From contig QBMK01000038.1 of the NCBI GenBank assembly GCA_003249035.1, positions 1 through 33,138 of the forward strand: 33,138 bases of DNA, given 5' to 3'. Both the position numbers and the translations under genes were made by a program. Source of the DNA: Pseudanabaena sp. (GTDB lineage Bacteria > Cyanobacteriota > Cyanobacteriia > Pseudanabaenales > Pseudanabaenaceae). Shown here piece after piece: positions 25,106 to 33,138 of the stretch (its first letter is position 1; each line of letters opens with the position of its first letter). The notes below the pieces were generated by a model. It did not search any database and was not told where the DNA came from. It saw nothing but the letters and a program-made list of their open reading frames with translations.

Positions 25106-27007
25106 ATGGTTTTATTGCAGACTTTGCCAGCAGAATCATTCAACCAATCTAGTGACTTAAAAGGTACTGCTCAGAAATTTATGGCGCTGCGATCGCAGCT
25201 CGCTAAACATAACTTAGATGCTTATTTTGTTCCTTCAGCCGATGAGCATCTCAATGAGTATTTACCCGAAGCCAAACAACGTCGTCAATGGATTAGTGGT
25301 TTTACTGGCTCAGCAGGCGATTTTTTGATTGGCACCGATTATGCTTGGGTCTTTGTGGATTCGCGCTATTACGAGCAAGCAGATATGCAAGTGAATGCAA
25401 ATCTTCAAAAGGTTTGCAAAGTGGGATTAGAAGATCATCAAACCGTCGAAGAAGTTCTCGAAGAACTTGCAAAAAATACCACAAATCAATCGCAAACCTT
25501 GAGGTTAGGGGTTGATCCCTTCACTATTACCGTTGCTCAGTATCGCCTCTTTTCAGAACGGTTAAGCAACTGTGGTGTTGAGATCGTCCCTATAATCGAA
25601 AACTTAGTAGATGTAGTGCGATCGCAAAGTCCTTGGGCTGAGAACGAACCCATACCTCCATTTGGCGATCAACCCGTAATCACTCTTCCTGAATCGGTTA
25701 CTGGCGAGAGTGTGGTCAAAAAATTAGAGCGAATCCGAGAATTGATGGACAAAAGGAAAGCCTCAATTTTACCCGTAACTAAGCTCGATCAAATTGCGTG
25801 GCTCTATAATTTGCGCGGTTGGGATGTTGAGTGCAATCCTGTATTTATTAGTTATGCGATCGTAACTAAAACTGATGCATACATATTTACAAATACATCG
25901 CGCATTAGTGAATCGGTCAGTCAGGCTCTTGCGGGACAAGTGCAGATTTTGGAGTATGAGCAGTACATTCCTACTTTGCGATCGCTAATTGATGGAAGTC
26001 AGAATGTACTAGTTTCTTTCTCCCAAACCACCTATGGGACATATCTCCAACTTAAGGAAGTCAAAGCTAAAATCATTAATGGCGAACATCCAATTGAGAC
26101 TTTCAAAGCGAACAAAAATGCTGTGGAAATTGACCAAATGCAGCAAGCTAATCTCAAGGCTAGTTTCGCTAAAACTCTCACCCTAAAATGGATTGAAGAA
26201 CAAATTGATGCTGGCATTTCCATCAGTGAGCGAGATGTTGCCAATAAGATTGAAGGCTTATATAAACAGCAAGAAGGTTTCTACGATCTCAGTTTTCCTA
26301 CAATTGCAGGTGCTGGCGCGAACGGCTCGATCGTTCATTACAGTAATCCTAATCCTGATTGTAAGCTTCTCAATGGCGATTTGCTACTGTTAGATTCTGG
26401 TTCGCAGTTTTACGGCGGTACTACCGATGACACGCGGTCAATTAGCATTGGGATGCCCACTGAAGAACAGCGTGATCGCTATACTGAAGTCCTAAAATCT
26501 CATATTAACTGTGCGATGCAGAAATTCCCGAAAGGTACGACAGGTAGCCAAATTGATGGTATCGCTCGCTCCTCAATGTGGCAAAGTGGACTCGACTATG
26601 GACATGGAACTGGTCATGGAGTAGGTGTATTCCTCAACGTCCATGAGGGCCCAAATGGCATCAGCAAGAGAGTTAATCAATCTCTCGATCTTGGCACAAT
26701 CAATAGTATCGAGCCAGGCTACTATCAACCGAAATGGGGTGGTATTCGCTTGGAAAATCTCTATTTTGTTAAAGCAGTAAAACAAGAATTAGACAGCTCT
26801 CAGGAGACAAATCCCAATAAAACGCCTTGGTATGAATTCGAGTCTTTGACCTATATTCCTTTTGACAAAAAGTTGATCGATCGTAGCAAGCTTAATTCTC
26901 AACAAATCACATGGTTGGAAAATTACTATGCATCAGCAGTGGAGAAGTTATCTTGTTTCCTTACAGATGAGGAAATCGTTTGGTTAAAGGAAGCCTGTAG
27001 CTTTTGA
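25106..27007 (+). CDS. Aminopeptidase P family protein (M24B, Xaa-Pro aminopeptidase type)
   Basis: The 633-residue, three-domain form of aminopeptidase P removes an N-terminal residue ahead of proline. Two creatinase-like N-terminal domains are present (YFVPSADEHLNEYLPEAKQR and later VTKLDQIAWLYNLRGWDVEC). The C-terminal pita-bread domain holds the five metal ligands: LLLLDSGSQFYGGTTDDTRS (two Asp, about 430 and 441), GTGHGVG (His, about 504), SIEPGYY (Glu, about 535) and IRLEN (Glu, about 549). HYSNPN and FLNVHEGP also fit. No signal peptide is seen, so it is cytosolic. The chosen ATG gives the normal length of the long form. Confidence 0.93.
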   Translation: MVLLQTLPAESFNQSSDLKGTAQKFMALRSQLAKHNLDAYFVPSADEHLNEYLPEAKQRRQWISGFTGSAGDFLIGTDYAWVFVDSRYYEQADMQVNANLQKVCKVGLEDHQTVEEVLEELAKNTTNQSQTLRLGVDPFTITVAQYRLFSERLSNCGVEIVPIIENLVDVVRSQSPWAENEPIPPFGDQPVITLPESVTGESVVKKLERIRELMDKRKASILPVTKLDQIAWLYNLRGWDVECNPVFISYAIVTKTDAYIFTNTSRISESVSQALAGQVQILEYEQYIPTLRSLIDGSQNVLVSFSQTTYGTYLQLKEVKAKIINGEHPIETFKANKNAVEIDQMQQANLKASFAKTLTLKWIEEQIDAGISISERDVANKIEGLYKQQEGFYDLSFPTIAGAGANGSIVHYSNPNPDCKLLNGDLLLLDSGSQFYGGTTDDTRSISIGMPTEEQRDRYTEVLKSHINCAMQKFPKGTTGSQIDGIARSSMWQSGLDYGHGTGHGVGVFLNVHEGPNGISKRVNQSLDLGTINSIEPGYYQPKWGGIRLENLYFVKAVKQELDSSQETNPNKTPWYEFESLTYIPFDKKLIDRSKLNSQQITWLENYYASAVEKLSCFLTDEEIVWLKEACSF

Positions 27008-27116
27008 TGATGTCTGCCGTTACCTAAAAGAAACAAGCGATCGCTCGATATGCGTTCGCTATATGCAATATCAAAAATTGTTGAAGGTCAATTAGCAACT
27101 TAGGAATGATACTAAT

Positions 27117-27169
27117 AAAACCCAAAATTGGTTCGGCGGGCAAAGCCCGCCGAACCAATTTTGGGTTTT
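27117..27169. terminator. Long palindrome between aminopeptidase P and the histidine kinase
   Basis: A perfect 25-bp stem (27117-27141 with 27145-27169) and AAA loop, apex GGGCAAAGCCC, outer ends AAAACCCAAAA and TTTTGGGTTTT. It lies between the convergent genes and can end both. The 13 bases CTTAGGAATGATA just before it (27099-27111) recur before a second copy at the right edge of the window. Confidence 0.8.
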
Positions 27170-27180
27170 ACATGCACATG

Positions 27181-29877
27181 TTATTTAATTTTCATTCCTT
27201 CGTCACTAAAGAGATTGCTATATGTTAATGGGATTGTGATTATACAGGTTGTACCTTGTCCAACTTCGCTATTAAGGGAAATACTTCCTTGATGCAAATC
27301 AACGCATTTTTTGACAACAACTAGACCTAAACCAGTGCCAGAAATAGTTTTGACATTCTTTCCTCTGTGAAATGGCTCAAATAATTGCTTTTGATCTTCC
27401 AACAGAATTCCAATTCCTTGATCTTGGACTTTAATTATTAGATTATCTGATTGGAACTCTAGGGAAAGAGAGATATTCCCACCCTGCGGAGAATATTTAA
27501 TTGCGTTGGAAAGTAAATTTGAGAGCATCGATCGCAACAACTTTTCATCAAGACAAACATGCTGAGACTTGCCTTGACAAGTAAACATAAGCTGGCGTTG
27601 ATTGCCAGCACTAAGTTGCATTTCTTCGACAAAGTGACGGCAGTAAGCCTCTAATGCTAGTGGTTTAGGATTAAAGGCGAGTTTTCCAGTTTCAGCACGA
27701 TTAATTGTCAAAATGTCATCAAGTAACTGCACCATATTCCTGACTGAATCTTGGATGCGATGTAAATTACGCAATCTTTTTTCGGTGTTATCCCATTCAT
27801 TTCGAGAATTTTCGAGAACCTGTGCAGCCGCCAGCGCTGTGCTCAATGGCGTGCGAAACTCATGGGATGCCATAGAGAAAAAGCGCGTTTTTAAGGCACT
27901 TAGTTCTTTTTCTCTTTCGAGTGCAAGCCAAATTTCATCAAGGCGTTTACGTTCGGTGATGTCTCGGGCATTGACCATAACTTTCAAGGTTGCGGCGCTA
28001 TCAGCAAAGGGCTGACTGATGGCTTCAAGAATTCGCCAAGAACCATCTTGATGACGATGCCGAAATTCAATGGGATTGAGAATTTCTGTTTGATTATTAT
28101 TGGCAAGAAGATCGCGCAATGCCACTTGCGGAAAACTTTGAGCGATCGGCAAATCTTCTGGATGTATAAATTCGTTCACATTTGCGCCGAAAAGTTCAGT
28201 TACGGCATAACCTAAAACTTTTTCGACGGAGGGACTGACATAGCCAATTGTGCCATCTGGATCGAGGATCATAATGATATCTAAGGCATTTTCGATCAGC
28301 GATCGGAAACGTTCTTCGCTTTGTCGAAGAGCTTGTTCAACTTGCTTGCGCTCGGTGGTGTCACGTTGGACGGCAATCCAATGGGTATACCAACCTTTTG
28401 CGTTAGAGACTGGTACTAAACTAAATTCATTCCAAAATTCAGTTCCATCTTTACGATAGTTAATGACTTCGACGGTGACAGGTTCCCATCTGGCTAGAGC
28501 ATTACGAACTTTATGGAGTTGGGATTGATCGGTTTTTTTCCCCTGTAAAATTCTTGGCGTTTGTCCTAAAACTTCTTCGGGTTGGTATCCTGTGATCCTC
28601 GTAAAAGCTTCATTTACATAGAGGATTCTGGGGCCAGGAGCGTCGATCGGTTCTGCTTCGGTAACGATTACTGCGTCATTGGTATTAACCACAACAGATT
28701 GCAATAGTCGCACCTGTTCTGCTTGTCTTTTTTGTTCGGAAATATCCGCGATTACGGCGACGAGTCCGCTAATTTCTCCATTTGTGTCAGGCAAGGGTGC
28801 AGCGGAAAAAATAATATTGATCTCTTTTCCATCCTTGCGATGACGACATAGCTCCACTCTGGTGTAGGTTTTACCTTGCAGAACGCTGCCTTGGATGGTT
28901 GTATAGTCCTCAATCGGCTCATCAAGGCTAATCGGACTAGGACGATCGATGACTTCAGCTTCTGTCCAACCAAACATCTGTTCGGCAGCAGGATTCCAGA
29001 TCTTGACATTTCCTTCCAAATCAAGCATCAAGATTGCGCGAGGAGATGCACTAACTAGAGCTTGCAGGGTATCATTAGTTTGGCGTAAAGCAATTTCTGT
29101 TCTCTGCCGTTCCGAGATTTCTGCACGCAGAGAAACGTTAACAGTTGCCAGTTCGACTGTGCGTTCTTGGACTCGCTGTTCTAGTTGAGTATTTAGGTAT
29201 TGAAGCTGTTTATATAGCTCTGATTGTTGAATGGCGATCGCTACTTGAGTAGCGAGTTGTTTCATGAGTTCCACTTCCCAATCTTGCCATTGACGAGGGC
29301 GATTGCATTGATGGGCAATTAATAAACCCCAAAGATAAGGATTAGAAATTTCTGAATCACTACCTTCACGGGTTTCTTGGATAATTGGTACTACTAATTT
29401 TGCCTGAACTCCAAACTCTTTCACAAAATCAGCAAGACATGGTTCTACATCTGCTTGCTTGATGTTATTAATGGAGAGAGCTTTTCCTAGAGAGTAAGCT
29501 TGGTGATATTGTTGAGGGAATACCTCCTCGGGGAATACTTGACCCAAAATGCTGGGATAGGGCGACAAGACAGTTTCATGGATAGCACTACCAGTGCCAT
29601 CGTCCCATAGGCGATAGATCAAAACGCGATCAGCTCGTAGAAAGAGTTGGACTTCTTTGACCGTGGTTGCAAGGACTTGATCAAGGTTGAGTGATTTGCG
29701 GATTTGGTGAGCAATTTGCGTAACTAGTCTTTCGCGATCGCTCTGTTGTCGTAGAAGTTTTTCGTTGCGACGGCGATTTCTCTCTCTGATAAAGAAAAAA
29801 GAACCTGCCAACAGGATTAATATACCAAGGCAAATTCCGATCGCATAATAACTAATCATACTCTCAACTATCCCCAT
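27181..29877 (-). CDS. Membrane-bound sensor histidine kinase, TM-GAF-PAS-PAS-PAS-HisKA-HATPase
   Basis: An 898-residue sensor kinase. One membrane segment (about 8-30) is followed by a GAF domain (about 48-220), a coiled coil, three PAS domains (about 270-380, 392-510, 520-642), HisKA with phosphorylated His672 (SMASHEFRTPLS) and HATPase with the N box (SNLLSNAIKYS), DQGIG and GTGLGL. The GAF is close to the cyanobacterial phytochrome-type group: Cys147 (VEPCLADFVKEFGVQAKLVV) stands where bilin-binding Cys sits in cyanobacteriochromes, but the next residue is Leu, not the usual His or Tyr. Chromophore binding is therefore uncertain. The second PAS resembles LOV in layout (GQTPRILQGKKTD) but lacks the flavin cysteine. 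Ligands are unknown. It lies 97 bases past cpcL on the same strand, behind a hairpin. Confidence 0.93.
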   Translation of the reverse strand: MGIVESMISYYAIGICLGILILLAGSFFFIRERNRRRNEKLLRQQSDRERLVTQIAHQIRKSLNLDQVLATTVKEVQLFLRADRVLIYRLWDDGTGSAIHETVLSPYPSILGQVFPEEVFPQQYHQAYSLGKALSINNIKQADVEPCLADFVKEFGVQAKLVVPIIQETREGSDSEISNPYLWGLLIAHQCNRPRQWQDWEVELMKQLATQVAIAIQQSELYKQLQYLNTQLEQRVQERTVELATVNVSLRAEISERQRTEIALRQTNDTLQALVSASPRAILMLDLEGNVKIWNPAAEQMFGWTEAEVIDRPSPISLDEPIEDYTTIQGSVLQGKTYTRVELCRHRKDGKEINIIFSAAPLPDTNGEISGLVAVIADISEQKRQAEQVRLLQSVVVNTNDAVIVTEAEPIDAPGPRILYVNEAFTRITGYQPEEVLGQTPRILQGKKTDQSQLHKVRNALARWEPVTVEVINYRKDGTEFWNEFSLVPVSNAKGWYTHWIAVQRDTTERKQVEQALRQSEERFRSLIENALDIIMILDPDGTIGYVSPSVEKVLGYAVTELFGANVNEFIHPEDLPIAQSFPQVALRDLLANNNQTEILNPIEFRHRHQDGSWRILEAISQPFADSAATLKVMVNARDITERKRLDEIWLALEREKELSALKTRFFSMASHEFRTPLSTALAAAQVLENSRNEWDNTEKRLRNLHRIQDSVRNMVQLLDDILTINRAETGKLAFNPKPLALEAYCRHFVEEMQLSAGNQRQLMFTCQGKSQHVCLDEKLLRSMLSNLLSNAIKYSPQGGNISLSLEFQSDNLIIKVQDQGIGILLEDQKQLFEPFHRGKNVKTISGTGLGLVVVKKCVDLHQGSISLNSEVGQGTTCIITIPLTYSNLFSDEGMKIK

Positions 29878-29908
29878 AGGGACTTAGTGCAAAACGCTCT
29901 AACTAAAC

Positions 29909-29961
29909 ATAAACGTTCTTAAAAAAGCCTTGCTTTGCATGGCTTTTTTAAGAACGTTTAT
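29909..29961 (-). terminator. Hairpin between cpcL and the histidine kinase
   Basis: A perfect 21-bp stem (29909-29929 with 29941-29961) with a TTGCTTTGCAT loop, followed by T residues in the minus direction. It lies just past the cpcL stop and probably ends most cpcL transcripts. Confidence 0.8.
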
Positions 29962-29973
29962 AAATTATAAGGT

Positions 29974-30711
29974 TTACAACCCAAGGAAAACTCCTAATAT
30001 CAAGAAGCTAACAATACCAACTCCAGCATAGGTAATCCCTGCACCAATTTTGCCGATAATTGCGGGTGGATTTTTCTGCCATTCCCAACGCAGATAATCA
30101 AGTTTTGCAGCACCTTTATTGCCTGTAAAGACTTGTTTCGGAAGGCGATCACGGTAGTCAGCGCCATAACGAGCCATGTGCGCAAAGGTGACTTCGCCCT
30201 TGGTCTGCTTAGCCAAGATACGGCGACGTTGATAGGGAACAGTGCTATCGCCAAAGTTACTGAGATATTCTTCGCTATTGAGCAACTCATCCACAAAAAC
30301 TTGAATACCTTTGGTCGCAATTACAATCGACCATGCAATCTTTTCGCGATCACTATAGACATTACGTCCAAGAATTCGCTGGATACAAATCTCTGCAAAG
30401 CGATAGTTATTATTACTATCAAAAGTCAATCGTCTAAAGGAATCAGATAATACCAAGCCGCGAATGAATCCTCTAACCGTAATTTGTCCCGATCTCAACT
30501 GAGACTCTAGGTTTACTTGGCGATGGCTTTCTAGCATTTGCTGTTCGTTGCAGATTTGACGATAGGCGGCGCTGATCAAGAGATCTAGCTCAAAACCAGA
30601 CAGAAGATTATCGGTGCTATAAATCCGAGGTTGCTCATCACCAGCGACCTCAAAACCAGCCACGCGCTGATTTTGGGATAAGGGTTTGTACTCTAATAAT
30701 GGAAGTGTCAT
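29974..30711 (-). CDS. cpcL: Membrane-anchored phycobilisome rod linker CpcL (CpcG2)
   Basis: CpcL connects phycocyanin rods to the thylakoid, making rod-only phycobilisomes that feed mainly photosystem I, instead of attaching rods to the allophycocyanin core as CpcG1 does. The 245-residue protein starts [20 protein letters not shown], the CpcG signature, and contains a linker domain (about 30-190: [58 protein letters not shown]). The C-terminus is a hydrophobic helix ([20 protein letters not shown]), present in CpcL and absent from CpcG1. The ATG at 30711 is set by AGGAG seven bases upstream. It follows the rod linker gene by about 70 bases that contain a hairpin, and the two probably form one operon under CcaR. 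Confidence 0.93.
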   Translation of the reverse strand: MTLPLLEYKPLSQNQRVAGFEVAGDEQPRIYSTDNLLSGFELDLLISAAYRQICNEQQMLESHRQVNLESQLRSGQITVRGFIRGLVLSDSFRRLTFDSNNNYRFAEICIQRILGRNVYSDREKIAWSIVIATKGIQVFVDELLNSEEYLSNFGDSTVPYQRRRILAKQTKGEVTFAHMARYGADYRDRLPKQVFTGNKGAAKLDYLRWEWQKNPPAIIGKIGAGITYAGVGIVSFLILGVFLGL

Positions 30712-30742
30712 GAATATTCTCCTAAAAAATCTTAATAAAATC

Positions 30743-30775
30743 TGTAGAACTTGGCGCAAAGCGCCAAGTTCTACA
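30743..30775 (-). repeat. Hairpin between the rod linker gene and cpcL
   Basis: A perfect 15-bp stem (30743-30757 with 30761-30775), AAA loop, apex GGCGCAAAGCGCC. No long T run follows, so it may shape mRNA processing between the two genes rather than stop transcription fully. Confidence 0.65.
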
Positions 30776-30782
30776 TTGAGCG

Positions 30783-31839
30783 TTAACTATTGAAAACGCG
30801 GCTGCGCCATTTGTTCAATCGCGCATCACCGATCGCGGCGTATCTCCGCGCATCAGCAATCTGGGCTTGCAGGGAGGCAATCTGTTCAATCTGATTGTCA
30901 GACTGTTGTAATAACGAGCCAGAGGCATCTCCTTGAACCGAGACAACCGAAGGTTGCCAAGAATTTTTAAGATAAGATGCACCAATAGAAGCCGATGGAC
31001 GAAGATCGGCTAGTTGTTTTTGCAAACTTTCGATGATTAGAGCTTGCTCCAGTAGAGTTTGTCGTAAAGCTTGCTCGGCGGCAAAGTTTGCCGCCACCCA
31101 AGATTCAGTTTGTCCACCCGATGTTTTGGGCTTAAAGACCTCAGCGAGGATCGCCGCAGAATCACTGAACTTAAGCTTGTCGTAGGGCGAATCAGGTGAG
31201 CCGTTGAGTGGTGCGATCGCGCTTGGACGATTTCGGAAAATACAACTATTCAGTCGGAAGCGATTTTGATGAGTTGGATCTTTATCGCTGCTGGCTGATC
31301 CGCGCAAAAGCTGAAACATATGCGTAAACCCAACCATTTTTTTTCCCATCTGGGATTTATACCCACGATAGTAAGGAACGGTATCTTCGCCAAAAGCATG
31401 ATGATATTCATCACTATCGATGTACTCATTGATCTCCATTTCAAGCCCACCGCGATCGAGCAACTGAGCATGATCAGCCATCTCTTCCGCACTTTCAGGA
31501 GCACGACCGAGCAAATGTTTGAAATTAAGTTCAATTAATCGCATTCGTGGACATGTCTCAAAAAATCTAGCGCGATACATCTCTGACAGGGCAATCTGAC
31601 GCACATATTCGCGTACAGAGATATTTCCCTGTTTAAGTTGAGATTCGGCGACAGTCAACCGTTCGCTTTCCATGACATAGGAATTGCCAAGTACTTGGCG
31701 ATAGGCGGCACGAATGACTAGATCGACATCAGATTTGGAATGATTTTGCAAAAAGCTGAATCGGCGCTGTTTCCTCGAATCGGCTAACCCCAAGGTTTGC
31801 CTCTGGATTAACCAGCGGATTTATAAAAGTACTGACCAT
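30783..31839 (-). pseudogene. Phycobilisome rod linker gene with an apparent one-base frameshift
   Basis: Most of the linker is encoded in one frame: SDVDLVIRAAYRQVLGN, YVMESERLTVAESQLKQGNI, SVREYVRQIALSEMYRARFF, IELNFKHLLGRAPES and VPYYRGYKSQMGKKMVGFTH are typical PBS linker (PF00427) segments. The C-terminal third (about 225-336) is a coiled-coil-like extension with two similar blocks (LRPSASIGASYL and ARRYAAIGDARLNKWRS). No CpcD domain is visible. The usual N-terminus, MVSTFINPLVNPEANLGVSR then FEETAPIQLF, is encoded from ATG 31839 in another frame that stops at 31729. Removing one base from the A4 or T5 run near 31744-31754 joins them as a normal linker. Without that, only a TTG start at 31793 is available. 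A sequencing error, a real mutation or a recoding event remain possible. It is first in the unit with cpcL. Confidence 0.8.
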
Positions 31840-32383
31840 ATTAAATATCTATGTACTAAATTAACTTGCGTTTATTTTGAGGGTTGTAATTAAAAGAATA
31901 TTTATTAAAAGTAATTAAGCTTGATCATCAAATCTTGTTTTAAAACTGCCGTATTTAATCCAATATCGCTTTAAATCATAGTGTTGAGTATGCATGCCTT
32001 GGCATGATACTACCCATTCAAATTCTCCAAATCTAAGTTGTATGTAAATTCACTTGGATGCACGACGCTTTGCGATGCACATCCTAACTTCCAGATCAAA
32101 AATTGTTTGTTTAAATCGATAGTGATCGTGACAATCAATCTTTTCTGACAATGAATCTAGATAATCTCATACCAAAAGTAAGGAAACTGGTCAGGGAATT
32201 GTAAAGAAAACGGAAAGATTGACCCTAGTCAATAAATCTTGATACTCTGTTACATTTGTTTGGATTTGGAAGGCGCAATCTATGATATACCAATGCTCTT
32301 AATCTGGATGGAAGCGTATTTTAGCGACAATTTTTTGTAGAATCAGAATAGTTTGATTGCATCTCCAAAAAAATTTCTATCCT
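31840..32383. promoter_or_regulatory. Divergent regulatory region between the rod linker gene and ccaR
   Basis: 544 bases with no supported gene separate the linker start from ccaR. They contain the G-box-like repeat (32196-32217), a CATGCC-TT-GGCATG palindrome (31993-32006), and an imperfect hairpin around GACGCTTTGCGATGC (32056-32084). If transcription of the linker genes starts just past the G-box, their leader would be about 300 bases. Confidence 0.6.
32196..32217 (-). promoter_or_regulatory. Candidate CcaR G-box
   Basis: Read on the minus strand the site is CTTTCCGTTTT followed directly by CTTTACAATTC. The direct repeat reported for CcaR upstream of cpcG2/cpcL genes is CTTTNCNATTT; each half here differs at one defined position. 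Orientation points toward the linker-cpcL unit. Identification is by motif memory. Confidence 0.6.
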
Positions 32384-33070
32384 ATGAGGATTCTTCTGGT
32401 TGAAGATGATATCCGCCTTGCCGAAACCTTGGCAGAAGCGCTAACCGATGAGCGTTATGTTGTTGATATTGCCACTGACGGTGAAACGGGTTGGCATCAA
32501 GCTCAGTCCCTAGATTACGATCTGATGCTTTTGGATTTAATGTTGCCAGAACTGGATGGTATTAGTCTCTGTCATCGATTGCGATCGCATGGTTATAGTT
32601 TGCCAATCCTGATGCTGACCGCCTGTGACACCATCGATCACGAAATAAATGGGTTAGATGTAGGAGCAGATGATTATATTGTCAAACCTGTTGACTTACA
32701 AAAGCTATTTGCAAGGATTCGCGCACTATTACGTCGAGGTAGCCAAACTGCATCGCCAGTTCTGGGATGGGGCGAATTATATCTCAATCCAAGTACATGT
32801 GAAGTGGGCTATGGTAAAAATCCTATCCATTTAACGCCCAAGGAATATGCTCTTTTGGAATTGCTATTGCGCAATGGTCGGCGGGTATTGAGTCGTAGTG
32901 TAATGATAGAACATGTTTGGTCTTTGGAATCACCTCCAGAAGAACATACTGTGAAGGTTCATATTCGGGGATTACGCCAAAAAATGAAAGCCGCAGGAGC
33001 TAATGAAGATTTGATTGAGACGGTTCACAGTATGGGCTATCGGCTCAATCAAATTGATAGCAAATTTTGA
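32384..33070 (+). CDS. ccaR: OmpR-type response regulator CcaR
   Basis: CcaR is the DNA-binding partner of the green/red cyanobacteriochrome kinase CcaS and activates cpcL (cpcG2) and linked linker genes in green light. The 228-residue protein has a receiver (MRILLVEDDIRLAETLAEAL; phospho-acceptor Asp51 in LLDLMLPELDG; Thr79; Lys101 in VKPVDL) and a winged-helix output domain (about 130-225: LTPKEYALLELLLRNGRRVL, ESPPEEHTVKVHIRGLRQKM, IETVHSMGYRL). VKPVDLQKLFARIRALLRRG and RNGRRVLSRS agree closely with my memory of CcaR. Its position, divergent from a linker-cpcL unit, is the known arrangement. ATG 32384 gives the MRILLVEDD family start. Confidence 0.85.
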   Translation: MRILLVEDDIRLAETLAEALTDERYVVDIATDGETGWHQAQSLDYDLMLLDLMLPELDGISLCHRLRSHGYSLPILMLTACDTIDHEINGLDVGADDYIVKPVDLQKLFARIRALLRRGSQTASPVLGWGELYLNPSTCEVGYGKNPIHLTPKEYALLELLLRNGRRVLSRSVMIEHVWSLESPPEEHTVKVHIRGLRQKMKAAGANEDLIETVHSMGYRLNQIDSKF

Positions 33071-33097
33071 TGGTTATGATCCATCAAAATTTGCTAT
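33057..33097 (+). terminator. Hairpin overlapping the end of ccaR
   Basis: A perfect 17-bp stem (33057-33073 with 33081-33097), loop TTATGAT. The left arm includes the last ccaR codons and the TGA stop. AT-rich; terminator role likely but weaker than the GC-rich ones. Confidence 0.6.
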
Positions 33098-33107
33098 AAA
33101 ATATTTT

Positions 33108-33138
33108 CTTAGGAATGATAATTTAATAAAACCCAAAA
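33108..33138. repeat. Partial copy of the AAACCCAAAA palindrome, cut by the window edge
   Basis: CTTAGGAATGATA (33108-33120) is identical to 27099-27111 and is followed, as there, by TAATAAAACCCAAAA. The rest of the palindrome would lie beyond the window. Confidence 0.6.

Noticed and set aside
27181-29877. Calling the kinase CcaS
   Set aside because: The GAF lacks the usual His or Tyr after the cysteine, three PAS domains are present rather than the two I recall for CcaS, and the general form is common among cyanobacterial kinases.

Overview
The window is cyanobacterial chromosomal DNA. The evidence is the abundance of the HIP1 octamer GCGATCGC, a form IB RuBisCO operon (rbcL-rbcX-rbcS), the carboxysome shell gene ccmP, the sulfolipid gene sqdB, and a phycobilisome linker locus with the chromatic acclimation regulator ccaR. 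A Pseudanabaena-like filamentous cyanobacterium is my guess from overall resemblance; nothing in the window proves the genus. No tRNA or rRNA gene was recognised.

Left end (1-3650) is accessory DNA. It holds the tail of a transposase, a truncated IS630-type element (571-756), an array of about eight 60-bp HIP1-rich tandem units (967-1430), and a two-gene module of a degenerate ImmA/IrrE-like protein and a 148-residue partner. An orphan antitoxin-like gene with a palindromic upstream region follows. From 3651 to 6074 (minus strand) lies rbcL-rbcX-rbcS, with a strong hairpin between rbcL and rbcX, a long AT-rich upstream region, and a terminator after rbcS.

The middle (6.8-27 kb) is mostly single-gene units: a DUF1350 hydrolase-like protein divergent from a BASS transporter, a DUF3611 membrane protein, a protein with a Mo-nitrogenase C-terminal-like domain, a broken IS630 copy (10092-11241), an M20 amidohydrolase, ccmP, a membrane-anchored DUF3862-like protein, sqdB, a receiver-only response regulator, a rhomboid protease, an RRM RNA-binding protein, plsY, a small conserved protein, a DUF6930-like protein, thiE, a DedA protein, a two-TM protein with three YRG motifs, and an M24 aminopeptidase P. 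Nearly every gene ends in, or is followed by, a long perfect palindrome, often with a GCAAAGC/GCTTTGC apex. Several of these carry arms reading AAACCCAAAA...TTTTGGGTTT.

The right end (27.1-33.1 kb) looks like a green/red chromatic acclimation locus. The OmpR-type regulator ccaR (+) is divergent from a phycobilisome rod linker gene and cpcL, the membrane-anchored rod linker (both -), with a GAF-PAS histidine kinase further downstream. The 544-bp divergent region contains a tandem repeat resembling the CcaR G-box on the strand that reads into the linker genes. The rod linker gene carries an apparent one-base frameshift about 30 codons from its start. The cognate sensor ccaS is not recognised here and may lie beyond the right edge.

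The main leads are the ccaR/cpcL locus with its frameshifted linker, the dead-ImmA two-gene module, the HIP1 tandem array, and an IS630 family present as a broken copy, a remnant and a MITE-like derivative.
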